From NCBI GenBank assembly GCA_022842065.1, contig JALHQH010000017.1, forward strand, positions 1 to 64,000: a DNA stretch of 64,000 nucleotides, written 5' to 3'. The stretch's first letter is position 1; each line of letters opens with the position of its first letter. The DNA comes from Caldilineaceae bacterium. Its GTDB lineage: Bacteria; Chloroflexota; Anaerolineae; Caldilineales; Caldilineaceae. The notes beneath the pieces were generated by a model. It did no database searches. It was not told where the DNA came from and saw only the letters and a list, made by a program, of their open reading frames with translations. Position numbers and translations under genes: made by a program. Shown one piece after another: positions 45,560-53,356 of this stretch.

Positions 45560-45607
45560 AAGTGAAAACCGATAGAAACCAGTAGTTTTTGATGATCCAC
45601 GAAGTTT

Positions 45608-45690
45608 TAGGTGATAGGTGATGGGAAACAGCTAAAATGTAATGCGTAAAACGTAATTAGGCGATATACGGGTTACGGGTACGGGTAATT
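45608..45690. repeat. Degenerate GTAAAAC/GTAATGC heptamer region upstream of ctaA
   Basis: Short degenerate units (GGTGATAGGTGAT, GTAATGCGTAAAACGTAATTA, GGGTTACGGGTACGGGTAATT) resemble the heptamer arrays elsewhere in the window but have no clear inverted copy. Confidence 0.5.
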
Positions 45691-45706
45691 ACTTGAGGAG
45701 GCGCTG

Positions 45707-46654
45707 ATGGGAGATAATCGCTTTGCCCGCTTTGCATGGGGCACCTTAGCTTATAATTTGTTGGTGATTTTGTGGGGCGCAGTGGTGCGCGCGACAGGCT
45801 CTGGCGCTGGTTGTGGTAGCCATTGGCCACTCTGTAATGGCGAAATTTTGCCGCGCGCCGCTTCGGTCGAACTGCTCATTGAGTTCTCCCACCGCCTGAC
45901 CAGCGGTGTGGCGTTGATTGCCACGGTTGTCTTGGTGGTCTGGGCTTATCGCCGCTATGCCAAAGGTCACGTTGTGCGCCGGGCTGCGGCTTGGGCCATG
46001 TTCTTTATGATTACAGAAGCGCTGGTGGGTGCTGGGTTGGTGTTGCTAGAGTATGTTGCCTTTGATCAGTCCGTTGCGCGCGCCTATTGGATGGCGGCGC
46101 ACTTGCTCAACACCTTCCTGTTGTTGGCCGCGCTTACCCTTACCGCTTGGTGGGCATCCGGCCAGCCCGCGGGGCAATGGCGCAATCAAGGGCTGGTGGG
46201 TGGGACGCTAGCGCTGGCCGGCTTGGCCCTGCTGCTACTCGGTTCGAGCGGTGCCGTCACCGCGCTGGGCGACACCCTGACGATGCGCGGTGGCATTTCG
46301 CCCGAGACTTCCGCCTATGTGGCCAGATTGGTTGATCTGCGCATCTATCATCCGCTGCTCGCGTTGGTGGTCGGCGCGTTGGTGGCGCTGGCCGCATGGG
46401 TGACCGCGACCCAACGGCCTAGTCCCCAGACGCTGCGCCTTAGCCGCGCGTTGGTTGCGCTCTATATAGTGCAACTGTTGGTGGGGGCGGTGAATGTGGC
46501 ACTAAAGGCCCCGGTAGCGATGCAGCTAGTACATCTGTTACTGGCGGATGCGCTCTGGATCTTGTGGGTTTTGTTAGGTGCCGTGGCGTTTGCGGTCGAA
46601 CGGCCGGTGCCGCAACTGACGCCCGTCCCCGCCCCGGCCCGCAGTGGTGATTAA
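45707..46654 (+). CDS. ctaA: Heme A synthase (CtaA/Cox15 family)
   Basis: A 315-residue eight-helix membrane enzyme that oxidises the C8 methyl group of heme O to make heme A for aa3-type cytochrome oxidases. The N-terminus holds VVRATGSGAGCGSHWPLCNG, with the paired cysteines found in Bacillus-type CtaA. The heme-ligand histidines are FSHRL in the first half and, in the second, YHPLLA and LVHLLLAD. MAAHLLNT marks the first-half partner His. A strong GAGGAGG site precedes the ATG. No cytochrome oxidase or heme O synthase gene is next to it, so it appears monocistronic. It implies aerobic respiration. Confidence 0.9.
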   Translation: MGDNRFARFAWGTLAYNLLVILWGAVVRATGSGAGCGSHWPLCNGEILPRAASVELLIEFSHRLTSGVALIATVVLVVWAYRRYAKGHVVRRAAAWAMFFMITEALVGAGLVLLEYVAFDQSVARAYWMAAHLLNTFLLLAALTLTAWWASGQPAGQWRNQGLVGGTLALAGLALLLLGSSGAVTALGDTLTMRGGISPETSAYVARLVDLRIYHPLLALVVGALVALAAWVTATQRPSPQTLRLSRALVALYIVQLLVGAVNVALKAPVAMQLVHLLLADALWILWVLLGAVAFAVERPVPQLTPVPAPARSGD

Positions 46655-46747
46655 GCTGTGGCGACTGTTGGCGGATCGAACAAGACGCGGCAATTTGGCC
46701 TTGGGTGAGTCACTGGCGGCTTTGGTGGGATAAACAAAAGTTCAATT

Positions 46748-46775
46748 TTGCGCTCGGGGTAGGCTGTGCTACAAT
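46748..46775 (+). promoter_or_regulatory. Promoter of a candidate small RNA
   Basis: TTGCGC (46748-46753), a 16-base spacer and TACAAT (46770-46775) precede a gene-free transcript that ends in a strong terminator. Confidence 0.5.
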
Positions 46776-46781
46776 TGTCGT

Positions 46782-46898
46782 ATCAGCCGTTGGCTGCCCC
46801 AACTGCTTTATCCCCAGTGCCTGCCTGTTGGCCTTCCCAATATAAGAGGCGGGCTTGCTAATCAAAAGCCCTGTCGGCTGAGCCGACAGGGCTTTTTT
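46782..46898 (+). ncRNA. Candidate small structured RNA, ~115 nt
   Basis: Between a plausible promoter and a strong terminator lie about 115 bases with no usable ORF. Visible helices are CAGCC-GTT-GGCTG (46784-46796) and GCCTGCC pairing with GGCGGGC, which closes a loop of ~22 bases. The terminator stem follows. This could be a housekeeping RNA such as 6S-like RNA or a regulatory RNA; I cannot match it to a known family. It points toward the convergent minus-strand gene at 46939. Confidence 0.5.
46864..46898 (+). terminator. Strong rho-independent terminator
   Basis: AAAAGCCCTGTCGGCT (46864-46879) is exactly inverted at 46881-46896 and followed by a run of T to 46898. It ends the candidate small RNA and, being symmetrical, may also stop the convergent minus-strand operon. 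Confidence 0.9.
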
Positions 46899-46938
46899 AA
46901 TTGAGAATTCTTGGGCTGATGGCGCTGAAAATGTGTGC

Positions 46939-47283
46939 CTACGCAGGGTTAATCGGCGTTGAGGGCGGGGGCGGTGCCGCCCGCCGTGGGCGCGGCCGGG
47001 GGCGTAGTTCCGCGGTTAACGAACGAACGGTGGCCCGCAGCCCCACGATGGTACTACTTGTGCGTACAACCGGATCAACCACACTATCACTGACAAAGGT
47101 GGTAGTGCCGCGCACAGTGCTGACCGTCTCCTGAGCATCTTTCAGAATCGGCTTGATTTCGGTCTGCAACATTTTGACCAGTCGCCAGATCTGCCAGACG
47201 AGCACCCCCAGTAGAACGCCGATCACAATGCTTTGGAGGGCAATGATAATGATGGCAATATCGCGAATTGTTGCCGAAACCAT
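46939..47283 (-). CDS. Small single-pass membrane protein, DUF948-like
   Basis: A 114-residue protein with one N-terminal transmembrane helix (AIIIIALQSIVIGVLLGVLV). An amphipathic helical stretch follows (KMLQTEIKPILKDAQETVST), then a Pro/Arg-rich tail. The arrangement is that of DUF948-like proteins, whose role is unknown. It is the last gene in the mnmA group, 38 bases after the 84-residue membrane protein. Confidence 0.65.
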   Translation of the reverse strand: MVSATIRDIAIIIIALQSIVIGVLLGVLVWQIWRLVKMLQTEIKPILKDAQETVSTVRGTTTFVSDSVVDPVVRTSSTIVGLRATVRSLTAELRPRPRPRRAAPPPPSTPINPA

Positions 47284-47321
47284 ATGTCCTATCTACTCCC
47301 TGCGCCAGTCCGCGGCGCGTC

Positions 47322-47576
47322 TTATCGTTCAATAATGCCCACAATGCCTAAGAGCAACCATGCCCCCACCGAAGCTTCCAGTAGATGTAGATCGCCGATC
47401 CGCAAGAAGGCCGCTTGAGTGAAGCTGCCGATGACCTGGCCAAAGCCAAAACCAATCCCGCCCATGACCAGCATAATCAAAAGATCCTGAAATGACCGTC
47501 CCCGGCCCAAATGGGCCAGTGCCACATAGGCAAGTAAACAGCAAAGGCCTAACAACAGCGGTGGCAGTGCGCTCAT
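47322..47576 (-). CDS. Small hydrophobic membrane protein, unknown function
   Basis: An 84-residue protein with two or three hydrophobic helices (PPLLLGLCCLLAYVALAHLG, LIMLVMGGIGFGFGQVIG, SVGAWLLLGIVGIIE). Its ATG overlaps the mnmA stop codon by one base (TGATG), which indicates translational coupling. An in-frame TTG one codon earlier is less likely. I do not recognise the family. Confidence 0.65.
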   Translation of the reverse strand: MSALPPLLLGLCCLLAYVALAHLGRGRSFQDLLIMLVMGGIGFGFGQVIGSFTQAAFLRIGDLHLLEASVGAWLLLGIVGIIER

Positions 47577-48676
47577 CAATAAATTGTGCCCCCGCCCAAA
47601 CAGAGGTCACCGTCATAAAAGACGGCCCGTTGCCCAGGGGTAATATCGCGCAGGGCTTCGGTCAACTGTACGGTGACCTCACCATTTGCCGCTGGATAGA
47701 GCGTACAGGCCATCGCTTGCGCCCGATAGCGGATCTTACAAGAAGCCAGAGTGCCGGGGGCAGGTGGCTGATCCAGCGTCCAATTGACCCCAGTTGCCAG
47801 CAGGCGATCCTTACCCAAATCGGCCATCGGTCCCACGATCAACGTGTTATTCGGATGATCAAGTTCTACCACAAAAAGTGGCTCACTCGCCCCGCTAATG
47901 CCCAATCCCTTGCGCTGGCCGATGGTGTAACCGGGTAACCCTTGGTGCTCACCATAGCGGCGTCCCTGGCGATCAAGAATCGGGCCGGGGCGCATGGCGG
48001 AGGCCGCCCAATCTTTGAGAAAGCGGCGATAGTCATCATCAAAGATAAAACAGAGATCCATGGAATCGTGTTTGCTGGCAATCGGCAAGCCCCGCGCCTG
48101 TGCGATCTGGCGAATCTCCGGCTTAGGATAATCACCCACGGGGAAAAGCACATCGCGCAATTCGGCCTGTCCCATCACGCTGAGCACATAACTCTGATCC
48201 TTGCCCTCATCGACCGCTTTGTGTAACTGCACCGTGCCATCGGGCAGGCGGCGCAAGCGCGCATAGTGACCGGTAGCAAGGTAGTCTGCCCCCAGCCGCC
48301 GCGCATAGTTTAGCAGATAATCAAAGCGGATGTGGCGATTACATTCAACGCAGGGGTTAGGGGTGAGTCCCTTGCTATAACCGTCGATGAAAAAGTCAAC
48401 CACATTCTGCTTAAAGGGTTGCTCCACGTTGATCAAATAAAAGGGCATGCCCAGTTGGTCGGCCACCCGGCGCGCGTCATGGACACTCTCCAGGCTACAG
48501 CACTTGTTGGTCGAGCCTTCGCCCTCCCCCATCTCTGCCCAGAGGCGCATCATCACGCCGATACAATTATAACCCTGTTCGACCAACAGCGCCGCTGCCA
48601 CGGAACTATCCACACCGCCGCTCATGGCGACCACAACGGTGGTATCGGCGGGGGATTTTTGAGACTTATCGATCAT
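47576..48676 (-). CDS. mnmA: tRNA-specific 2-thiouridylase MnmA
   Basis: A 366-residue ATP-dependent enzyme that thiolates U34 of Lys, Glu and Gln tRNAs. The PP-loop AMSGGVDSS is at residues 17-25. The catalytic nucleophile lies in TPNPCVECN (Cys109, with Cys112 nearby) and the sulfur-accepting Cys209 in [17 protein letters not shown]. The C-terminal beta-barrel has [13 protein letters not shown] and [13 protein letters not shown] choose the ATG giving MIDKSQ; a GTG six codons earlier lies inside a GAGACAC repeat and would be an accident. Two small membrane protein genes follow on the same strand. A sulfur-donor desulfurase is not adjacent. Confidence 0.95.
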   Translation of the reverse strand: MIDKSQKSPADTTVVVAMSGGVDSSVAAALLVEQGYNCIGVMMRLWAEMGEGEGSTNKCCSLESVHDARRVADQLGMPFYLINVEQPFKQNVVDFFIDGYSKGLTPNPCVECNRHIRFDYLLNYARRLGADYLATGHYARLRRLPDGTVQLHKAVDEGKDQSYVLSVMGQAELRDVLFPVGDYPKPEIRQIAQARGLPIASKHDSMDLCFIFDDDYRRFLKDWAASAMRPGPILDRQGRRYGEHQGLPGYTIGQRKGLGISGASEPLFVVELDHPNNTLIVGPMADLGKDRLLATGVNWTLDQPPAPGTLASCKIRYRAQAMACTLYPAANGEVTVQLTEALRDITPGQRAVFYDGDLCLGGGTIY

Positions 48677-48685
48677 AGTAAGATT

Positions 48686-48742
48686 ACGAGACACGAGACA
48701 CGAGACACGCGCCCAGAGGGCACCCGCGAGATACGAGATACG
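48686..48742. repeat. GAGACAC/GAGATAC heptamer array upstream of mnmA
   Basis: Three GAGACAC units (48688-48708) and two GAGATAC units (48728-48741) lie in direct orientation just before the mnmA start. The same unit family occurs at 57934, mixed with GTAAAAC units. The array is in the 5' leader of a minus-strand gene rather than at a stop codon. Confidence 0.75.
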
Positions 48743-48956
48743 AGTTGCCGAGCAACTAGGGTATTGTAACTGATTTGGGGGATGATGGCTACTGGGCTGG
48801 CTTCCATTTCGGTCTTTCGCTAATCGGTGCTCCCAACAATGGATGATATTTAGCCGTTATCGTCTTGGCTAAATATTTTTCTCAGGTTCATTGCCGCCGA
48901 AGAGACAGAAGGGCGCATCTTCTTCCGTGTTGCTGAACACTTTGAAATTGTCGCCA

Positions 48957-49030
48957 GTGTACTGCGCATCCTCAGATGCGCAGCCCAGCTTGGCACGCAC
49001 CCGTTCGCATCTGGGGATGCGCACTGCACG
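48957..49030. repeat. Copy 2 of the dispersed GCGCATCC/GATGCG repeat, with its inverted partner
   Basis: GTGTACTGCGCATCC plus GATGCG (48957-48980) and an inverted copy (CGCATC-TGGGGATGCGCACTGCAC, ending near 49030) match at 21 of 24 positions. The left half and its CAGCCC...GCTTGG extension also occur at 7492-7530. It lies in the 514-base gap between mnmA and the CHAT gene, which holds no gene. Confidence 0.7.
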
Positions 49031-49105
49031 TTGCCATATTGAGAATTGCCGACATGGCTTGTTAGGTTCTATTGACATTTCAATTTTGCAGGGTTGAAAC
49101 CCGCG

Positions 49106-49149
49106 GCTAACCCCGAAAAGCCCGGGTACCCGGGCTTTTCGGGGTTAGC
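49106..49149. repeat. Perfect 44-base palindrome without spacer
   Basis: GCTAACCCCGAAAAGCCCGG continues through the centre GGGTACCC to an exact reverse complement, 22 bases on each side. It is followed by GGCCAATCGAATTGGCC, another near-palindrome, and preceded by GGTTGAAACCCGCGG. It lies 41 bases past the stop of the minus-strand CHAT gene and could terminate it. Confidence 0.92.
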
Positions 49150-49190
49150 TGGCCAATCGAATTGGCCCTTTTAGCAAATGTCAACAAAAC

Positions 49191-50885
49191 CTAGGCAAAC
49201 CAGCGTCGCCACCAAGCAGCGGTCTGCTGGTCCGTCTGCGTCAGTAATTGTTGTACCGCGGGGAGGGTCAGCAAGGCGTTAAGGGCAGGCGCTACCTCTG
49301 GGGTATTTTTTTGCAGCGAATCCAGCGCATTGGTCAGCGCACCGCCATTGACTGACGCCGCAGTTTTGGTCAATTCCTGTTGCACCGTTTCCAGATGCAC
49401 TTCGGCGCGCATGGCAAGTCGTTGATCGGCGATGGTGCGGACCGCTTGTGCTAAATTGGCCAGTGCGGCCTTGATTTGTTGCGGCGCATCTCCAGTCGGT
49501 TGACTTGAATTTTCGGTCACGATCTGGGTGATGTTACTCCCGATCGTCACATTGCGGGCATTATTGCCAACCGTACCGATCGTCACATTGCCCTGGACTT
49601 TGTGACCACCGATCTTGTCACCCTTCACCTCATCACCATGCACAATTTTATCGCGACCCACAAATTCACCGCCGACGGACACATTACCGCCGATGTAGGC
49701 CCCGCCATCTGTATTGATATTTGCTGGTTTTGCCATAAGTGCCTCCGTGTCCTTACCCTTTGTTGCTTCATCCGCCCACAACCGCCCATCATCGGCGCGC
49801 ATAAAGAGCACCGGTGTGCCCCATTCCATAATACTTGACTGGGTGTAGACCATTTTGCGCGCCTCGGCCAGCGCACCGTCAACGCCATAATCGTCGGCCA
49901 GGGCACTGTAAAATTCCTGGGCCAAGGCAATGGCAGCGCGGTCACTCACAGGAAATTGCATCGCGATCACCGCGGGCAAACCCTGGCGGATCAGATGTTG
50001 GGCCACACCGGCAAAGGGTTCGCCTTCGACCTGGCGTGCCCCTTCACAGGCATTGAGAAAGGCGAGGCGCAAGGTGGTGTGATTTTGCAGCAGAATCGCC
50101 AGCCGGTCTACTTCGACTTTATCACCGCGCCCCATTTCGTCGACCAGGACCAGACCGCTCTGCTGGGTGGCCAGATCCGCCCAACCGTGGCCGATAAAGT
50201 GGATAATGTGATAGTGGTTGCGGCGCAGCGCGCGTTGCAACTGAGCCAGGGTAGCATTGGTCAACCAGGTAATTTCAATTGCCCCAGCGGTCACAAGTTC
50301 CGCCAGCGCCACATCCAACCGTTGTCTTTCCCCCGCCACATCAAGCTGCGGCAGCACATCGGGCGCGTTGGCGGTCAACCCCAAAATGCGCAGTGGGCGT
50401 TCGACCCGCAAGGGCATCGCCGCCAGGGGTAGGGCCAGATAACGGACCAGTGGTGTAGTCTCGGAGAGGACAAGATAGCGGTTGGCGCTAGGGTCGTAGA
50501 GATATTCCCAGGGCAGCGCTGCCAGTTCCGGCACATCGTTAAGGCGCAGACGCACGCGCAGCCCTTGTTGCTGTTGGCGCACCACATCCAGGCTGCGGCG
50601 ATACAATTGCCCGACCGCAGCGCTGAAAAGCCGCTCAAAAAGATCGGTGCCAAAGGTCTTGGGGTCGCGTGGTGGGGTCGGCGCGGTGCCGTTGACTTTT
50701 TTCAGTTGAAAGGCCCGAATCGTCCCGCCGACCAGCCGCAACGTTTCGGCAGAATTAGTCAGTTCGGTGGGCAAGGTAAACTCGCCCTTGTCCTGCCCAG
50801 CCGGCGCGTTGAGCACACGAACAAGGTAACCGGTTGGACTGCGTTCAAGCAGCAGATCGAAATTTTGGTAAATAAGTGCAGGCAT
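49191..50885 (-). CDS. CHAT-domain protease-like protein with GxxxGGxxxGxDK repeat tail
   Basis: A 564-residue cytoplasmic protein. The CHAT (caspase-like) domain spans about 75-375: the catalytic His233 is in YHIIHFIGHGWADL and Cys280 in LAFLNACEGA. VRYLALP and GLPAVIAMQFPVSDRAA are further typical stretches. Residues about 390-455 form a short Gly-rich repeat region (GGAYIGGNVSVGGEFVGRDK; GDEVKGDKIGGHKVQGN), likely a small beta-solenoid of the kind joined to NTPase, protease or death-like effector domains in Chloroflexota and cyanobacteria. The last 100 residues are helical (VRTIADQRLAMRAEVHLETV). CHAT proteins cut substrates in immunity or signalling. No partner gene is adjacent. A long heptamer array lies upstream. 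Confidence 0.83.
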   Translation of the reverse strand: MPALIYQNFDLLLERSPTGYLVRVLNAPAGQDKGEFTLPTELTNSAETLRLVGGTIRAFQLKKVNGTAPTPPRDPKTFGTDLFERLFSAAVGQLYRRSLDVVRQQQQGLRVRLRLNDVPELAALPWEYLYDPSANRYLVLSETTPLVRYLALPLAAMPLRVERPLRILGLTANAPDVLPQLDVAGERQRLDVALAELVTAGAIEITWLTNATLAQLQRALRRNHYHIIHFIGHGWADLATQQSGLVLVDEMGRGDKVEVDRLAILLQNHTTLRLAFLNACEGARQVEGEPFAGVAQHLIRQGLPAVIAMQFPVSDRAAIALAQEFYSALADDYGVDGALAEARKMVYTQSSIMEWGTPVLFMRADDGRLWADEATKGKDTEALMAKPANINTDGGAYIGGNVSVGGEFVGRDKIVHGDEVKGDKIGGHKVQGNVTIGTVGNNARNVTIGSNITQIVTENSSQPTGDAPQQIKAALANLAQAVRTIADQRLAMRAEVHLETVQQELTKTAASVNGGALTNALDSLQKNTPEVAPALNALLTLPAVQQLLTQTDQQTAAWWRRWFA

Positions 50886-50982
50886 GGGATAGTTGCTCCT
50901 AGATCGGGTTGGAGGTAGCGACCGACCACCTTATCATAATACGATTTAGGAGCAATTGCAATAGGGGGTGAAGATGGGGTGC

Positions 50983-51175
50983 GTGAAACGTGAAACGTAA
51001 GACGTAAGACGTGAAACGTGAAACGTGAAACGTGAAACGTAAGACGTGAAACGTGAAACGTGAAACGTAAGACGTGAAACGTGAAACGTGAAACGTAAGA
51101 CGTGAAACGTGATGCGCACTGGGGGAATGGTCGAAACGCACGAATCACGCATCAAGCATCACGTTTCACGTCTTA
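50983..51175. repeat. Nineteen-unit GTGAAAC/GTAAGAC heptamer array with inverted copy ending on a stop codon
   Basis: Nineteen consecutive heptamers in strict register fill 50983-51115 (GTGAAAC, GTAAGAC, one GTGATGC). Five inverted units fill about 51143-51175 and run into the TAA stop codon of the minus-strand cyclase gene (51173-51175). It separates two minus-strand genes. Long ORFs read through it encode only repeated FTFHVSR-like strings and are not genes. Confidence 0.92.
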
Positions 51176-52045
51176 AACTAACGCAATGACGCGACTTGGT
51201 CCACCGGTGGCGCCGGCGATTTTGGGGGCACCGACGATGACAGTTGCGCCGCTAATGGGCAATTCGCCCAGGTTGGCCACACATTCCATCCCCCAATGAT
51301 CCGAAGCCAACCAGCGGTAGTGAAAGGCAAAATCGGGGGAGGGGCCGTAATCAAGGCTGAGCGTATCTACAAAGACGCCTTTAACATTGCGCTCGGTAAT
51401 TAACATTTCGGCCGTCTCGACATGGAAACCGGGGAAGTGCATTACGCCAGCGGGGTCAACGTTGCGGAATTTGTCGTTGGTGACATGGGCATCCCAGCCA
51501 CTGAGCATAGCGACGATTACCCCCTCCGGCAATGGCCCGTAGATCGCTTCCCAGGCGGCAATATCATCGGGCGTGACCTGGGCATCGGGATCGTTTTCGG
51601 CTTTGGCGCGAATGTCGATGATGGCTAAGGGGCCAACCAGGCGCTCAATTGCCAGTTGGTCGGCAGAGGGGCCATCGGAGAAGTGAAAGGGCGAATCCAA
51701 GTGGGTGCCGGTATGCTCGTCAATATGCCAGATATTCAGATTATAGCCGTCGTTGGCTAGCGTGTAGACCGATTCGATTTCCAACTGTGGTTCGCCGCCA
51801 AAGGTCGGAAAGTCCAGCGTGAGGGTATGCGTCAGATCGACAACGCGGCTAAAGCTGACCCCACTGGGCGGCGCACCCGGCACGGTCGATTGGCTAAGGC
51901 CAGCCGGCACAACGGCCGCCCCGGTCGGGGGCATCACACAACCACCGGCGGCCAGCAGTGTGCCTGCGCCGACGGCGGCGGTCTTGAGAAAATGGCGGCG
52001 GCTCAAGTCTGCCGCGATCTTGCGAGTACAGGCCGGAACGCACAT
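51173..52045 (-). CDS. Tat-exported cyclase-family (kynurenine formamidase-like) lipoprotein
   Basis: A 290-residue metal-dependent hydrolase of the cyclase/SDR-independent formamidase superfamily. The N-terminus has a twin-arginine signal, SRRHFLKTAAVGAG, followed by a lipobox-like LAAGGC, so it is probably lipidated outside the membrane. The catalytic metal motif is HTGTHLDSPFHF, and VVDLTHTLTLDFP is the usual N-terminal strand. LSGWDAHVTN and the HYRWLASDHWGMECVANLGE end also fit. AAAAGGAGACC precedes the ATG. It stands alone, next to a heptamer array at its 3' end. The substrate (kynurenine-type formamide, lactone or similar) is unknown. Confidence 0.88.
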   Translation of the reverse strand: MCVPACTRKIAADLSRRHFLKTAAVGAGTLLAAGGCVMPPTGAAVVPAGLSQSTVPGAPPSGVSFSRVVDLTHTLTLDFPTFGGEPQLEIESVYTLANDGYNLNIWHIDEHTGTHLDSPFHFSDGPSADQLAIERLVGPLAIIDIRAKAENDPDAQVTPDDIAAWEAIYGPLPEGVIVAMLSGWDAHVTNDKFRNVDPAGVMHFPGFHVETAEMLITERNVKGVFVDTLSLDYGPSPDFAFHYRWLASDHWGMECVANLGELPISGATVIVGAPKIAGATGGPSRVIALV

Positions 52046-52180
52046 AGATGGTCTCCTTTTGTGTTTGAGGCAATGTTGAGATGAAACCTTTGCCGCACCA
52101 TAGGCACGGCGCTGTCAGGGAAAACAGCGTGAGGTGATCTTGATCGTATGGAAAATTGGGTGTTTGTCAACCGACAAATT

Positions 52181-52213
52181 GCACAGAAAAAAGGATAGTC
52201 CGTTTTTCTGTGC
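52181..52213. terminator. Inverted repeat GCACAGAAAAA/TTTTTCTGTGC
   Basis: Perfect 11-base arms (52181-52191 and 52203-52213) lie in the gap between the divergent cyclase and epimerase genes. A second small repeat TTTGTC/GACAAA occurs at 52163-52178. They may be regulatory hairpins or operators rather than a terminator, since no gene ends here. Confidence 0.45.
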
Positions 52214-52355
52214 GTTTGCTCTTTGCATCTATGCTACTTTGCGTTAAAGTAGGATCTGTAACAGTCTGTGATGGGTTGTTACGCTCCTCAGCAACTGGTA
52301 CTAATCGTGATCACTGACGCTGATTAGTCGGTTTTGTCCTTTTATACTCGGCTCT

Positions 52356-52402
52356 GTCATCATTTAACATTTTTATGCGTGTAGAAAATGTTAAATGATG
52401 AC
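52356..52402. promoter_or_regulatory. Perfect 18-base inverted repeat just upstream of the epimerase gene
   Basis: GTCATCATTTAACATTTT (52356-52373) is exactly inverted at 52385-52402 around an 11-base loop. Its right arm ends 34 bases before the ATG at 52437. Position and A/T richness suggest an operator or a 5' hairpin. Confidence 0.6.
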
Positions 52403-52436
52403 AACCGCTGGTATACCAATAGAAAAGAAACACGCA

Positions 52437-53273
52437 ATGAAGATTTTTGTAACCGGCAACCAGGGCCGTATTGGCTCAGAAATTTCCGACCAACTTTTGG
52501 CCCAAGGCCATACCATCGTTGGCTACGACCGCGCCAATGACCAGGATATACTCGACGGCGCCGCCGTGCGCGCCGCTGCCCAAGGGTGTGACGCGGCCAT
52601 TCACCTGGCTTCCTTGCTGGGTGGCCCCAACGATGATCCCGACGAAACGATGCAGGTCAGTGTGATGGGCAGTTGGCATGTGCTACAAGCCGCCGAGGCC
52701 GAAAAGATGCAGCGGGTTGTCTATTTTAGCAGCGTCAATGCGTTGGGCATCTTCATGGGCTTAAAAAAGCCTGATTACCTGCCAATCGACGATGATTATC
52801 CGCCCCAGCCGGTGAGCGCGTATGGGCTCTCGAAACGGTTGGTCGAAGATATGTGTCGCTACTTTACCGAGCGCACGGGGATTGCCACGGTCTGTATCCG
52901 GCCACCGTGGGTCTCCTCCCCAGAAGCTTATGCGCGGATCGCCGAGTGGCGGGCGCACCATGCGAACTATGACTGGAAGGCTCGCTGGGAGTATGGCGCC
53001 TTTTGTGACGTGCGCGATGTTGCGCGCGCGGCAGTGCTGGGCCTTACCTGCCCTGATCCGGGCCATGTGACGATCCTGCTCTGCGCCGACGAGATCAACG
53101 CTGACCGCCCCAGTCGCGAACTTGCGCACGAGGTCCACCCCGATGTGTCCTGGCGTGGCGGTGCCGAATATGACACCAATCCTCAGCGTGCGCTGGTGAG
53201 TAATCAACGGGCCAAGGATCTCTTGGGCTGGCAGCCGCAGTACGGTTGGATGGGCAAGGAACGTAACGGCTAG
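52437..53273 (+). CDS. NAD-dependent epimerase/dehydratase (extended SDR)
   Basis: A 278-residue extended short-chain dehydrogenase. I start at the ATG giving MKIFVTGNQGRIG, because a start 14 codons earlier overlaps a perfect inverted repeat. The nucleotide motif TGNQGRIG is at residues 6-13. The catalytic YxxxK is Tyr129-Lys133 in SAYGLSKRLVED, with the preceding Ser in VYFSSVNALG. CIRPPWVSSPEAYARI follows. Members act on nucleotide sugars or related sugars and uronic acids. The next rightward genes encode a small secreted protein and a sugar-binding lipoprotein, which hints at sugar use, but gaps separate them. The substrate is not deducible. Confidence 0.88.
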   Translation: MKIFVTGNQGRIGSEISDQLLAQGHTIVGYDRANDQDILDGAAVRAAAQGCDAAIHLASLLGGPNDDPDETMQVSVMGSWHVLQAAEAEKMQRVVYFSSVNALGIFMGLKKPDYLPIDDDYPPQPVSAYGLSKRLVEDMCRYFTERTGIATVCIRPPWVSSPEAYARIAEWRAHHANYDWKARWEYGAFCDVRDVARAAVLGLTCPDPGHVTILLCADEINADRPSRELAHEVHPDVSWRGGAEYDTNPQRALVSNQRAKDLLGWQPQYGWMGKERNG

Positions 53274-53291
53274 CGTTGTCCATCCGCGCGC

Positions 53292-53340
53292 CACACTGCG
53301 TTGTGCTGGCAACACCCGCCAAGCAGCACAACGCAGTCTG
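53292..53340. repeat. Inverted repeat between the epimerase and the small secreted protein
   Basis: CTGCGTTGTGCTG (53296-53308) is exactly inverted at 53324-53336. With one mismatch the arms extend to 17 bases. It begins about 20 bases after the epimerase stop codon and may be its terminator. Confidence 0.7.
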
Positions 53341-53356
53341 GACAAGGAGAAAAGGC

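Noticed and set aside
48677..48694. GTG start of mnmA six codons upstream
   Set aside because: It lies within a GAGACAC repeat; the ATG at 48676 gives the normal N-terminus.
50759..51155. Three minus-strand ORFs encoding FTFHVSR repeats
   Set aside because: They are reading frames through the GTGAAAC heptamer array; the repeat period of seven bases cycles the frame and gives artificial repeats.
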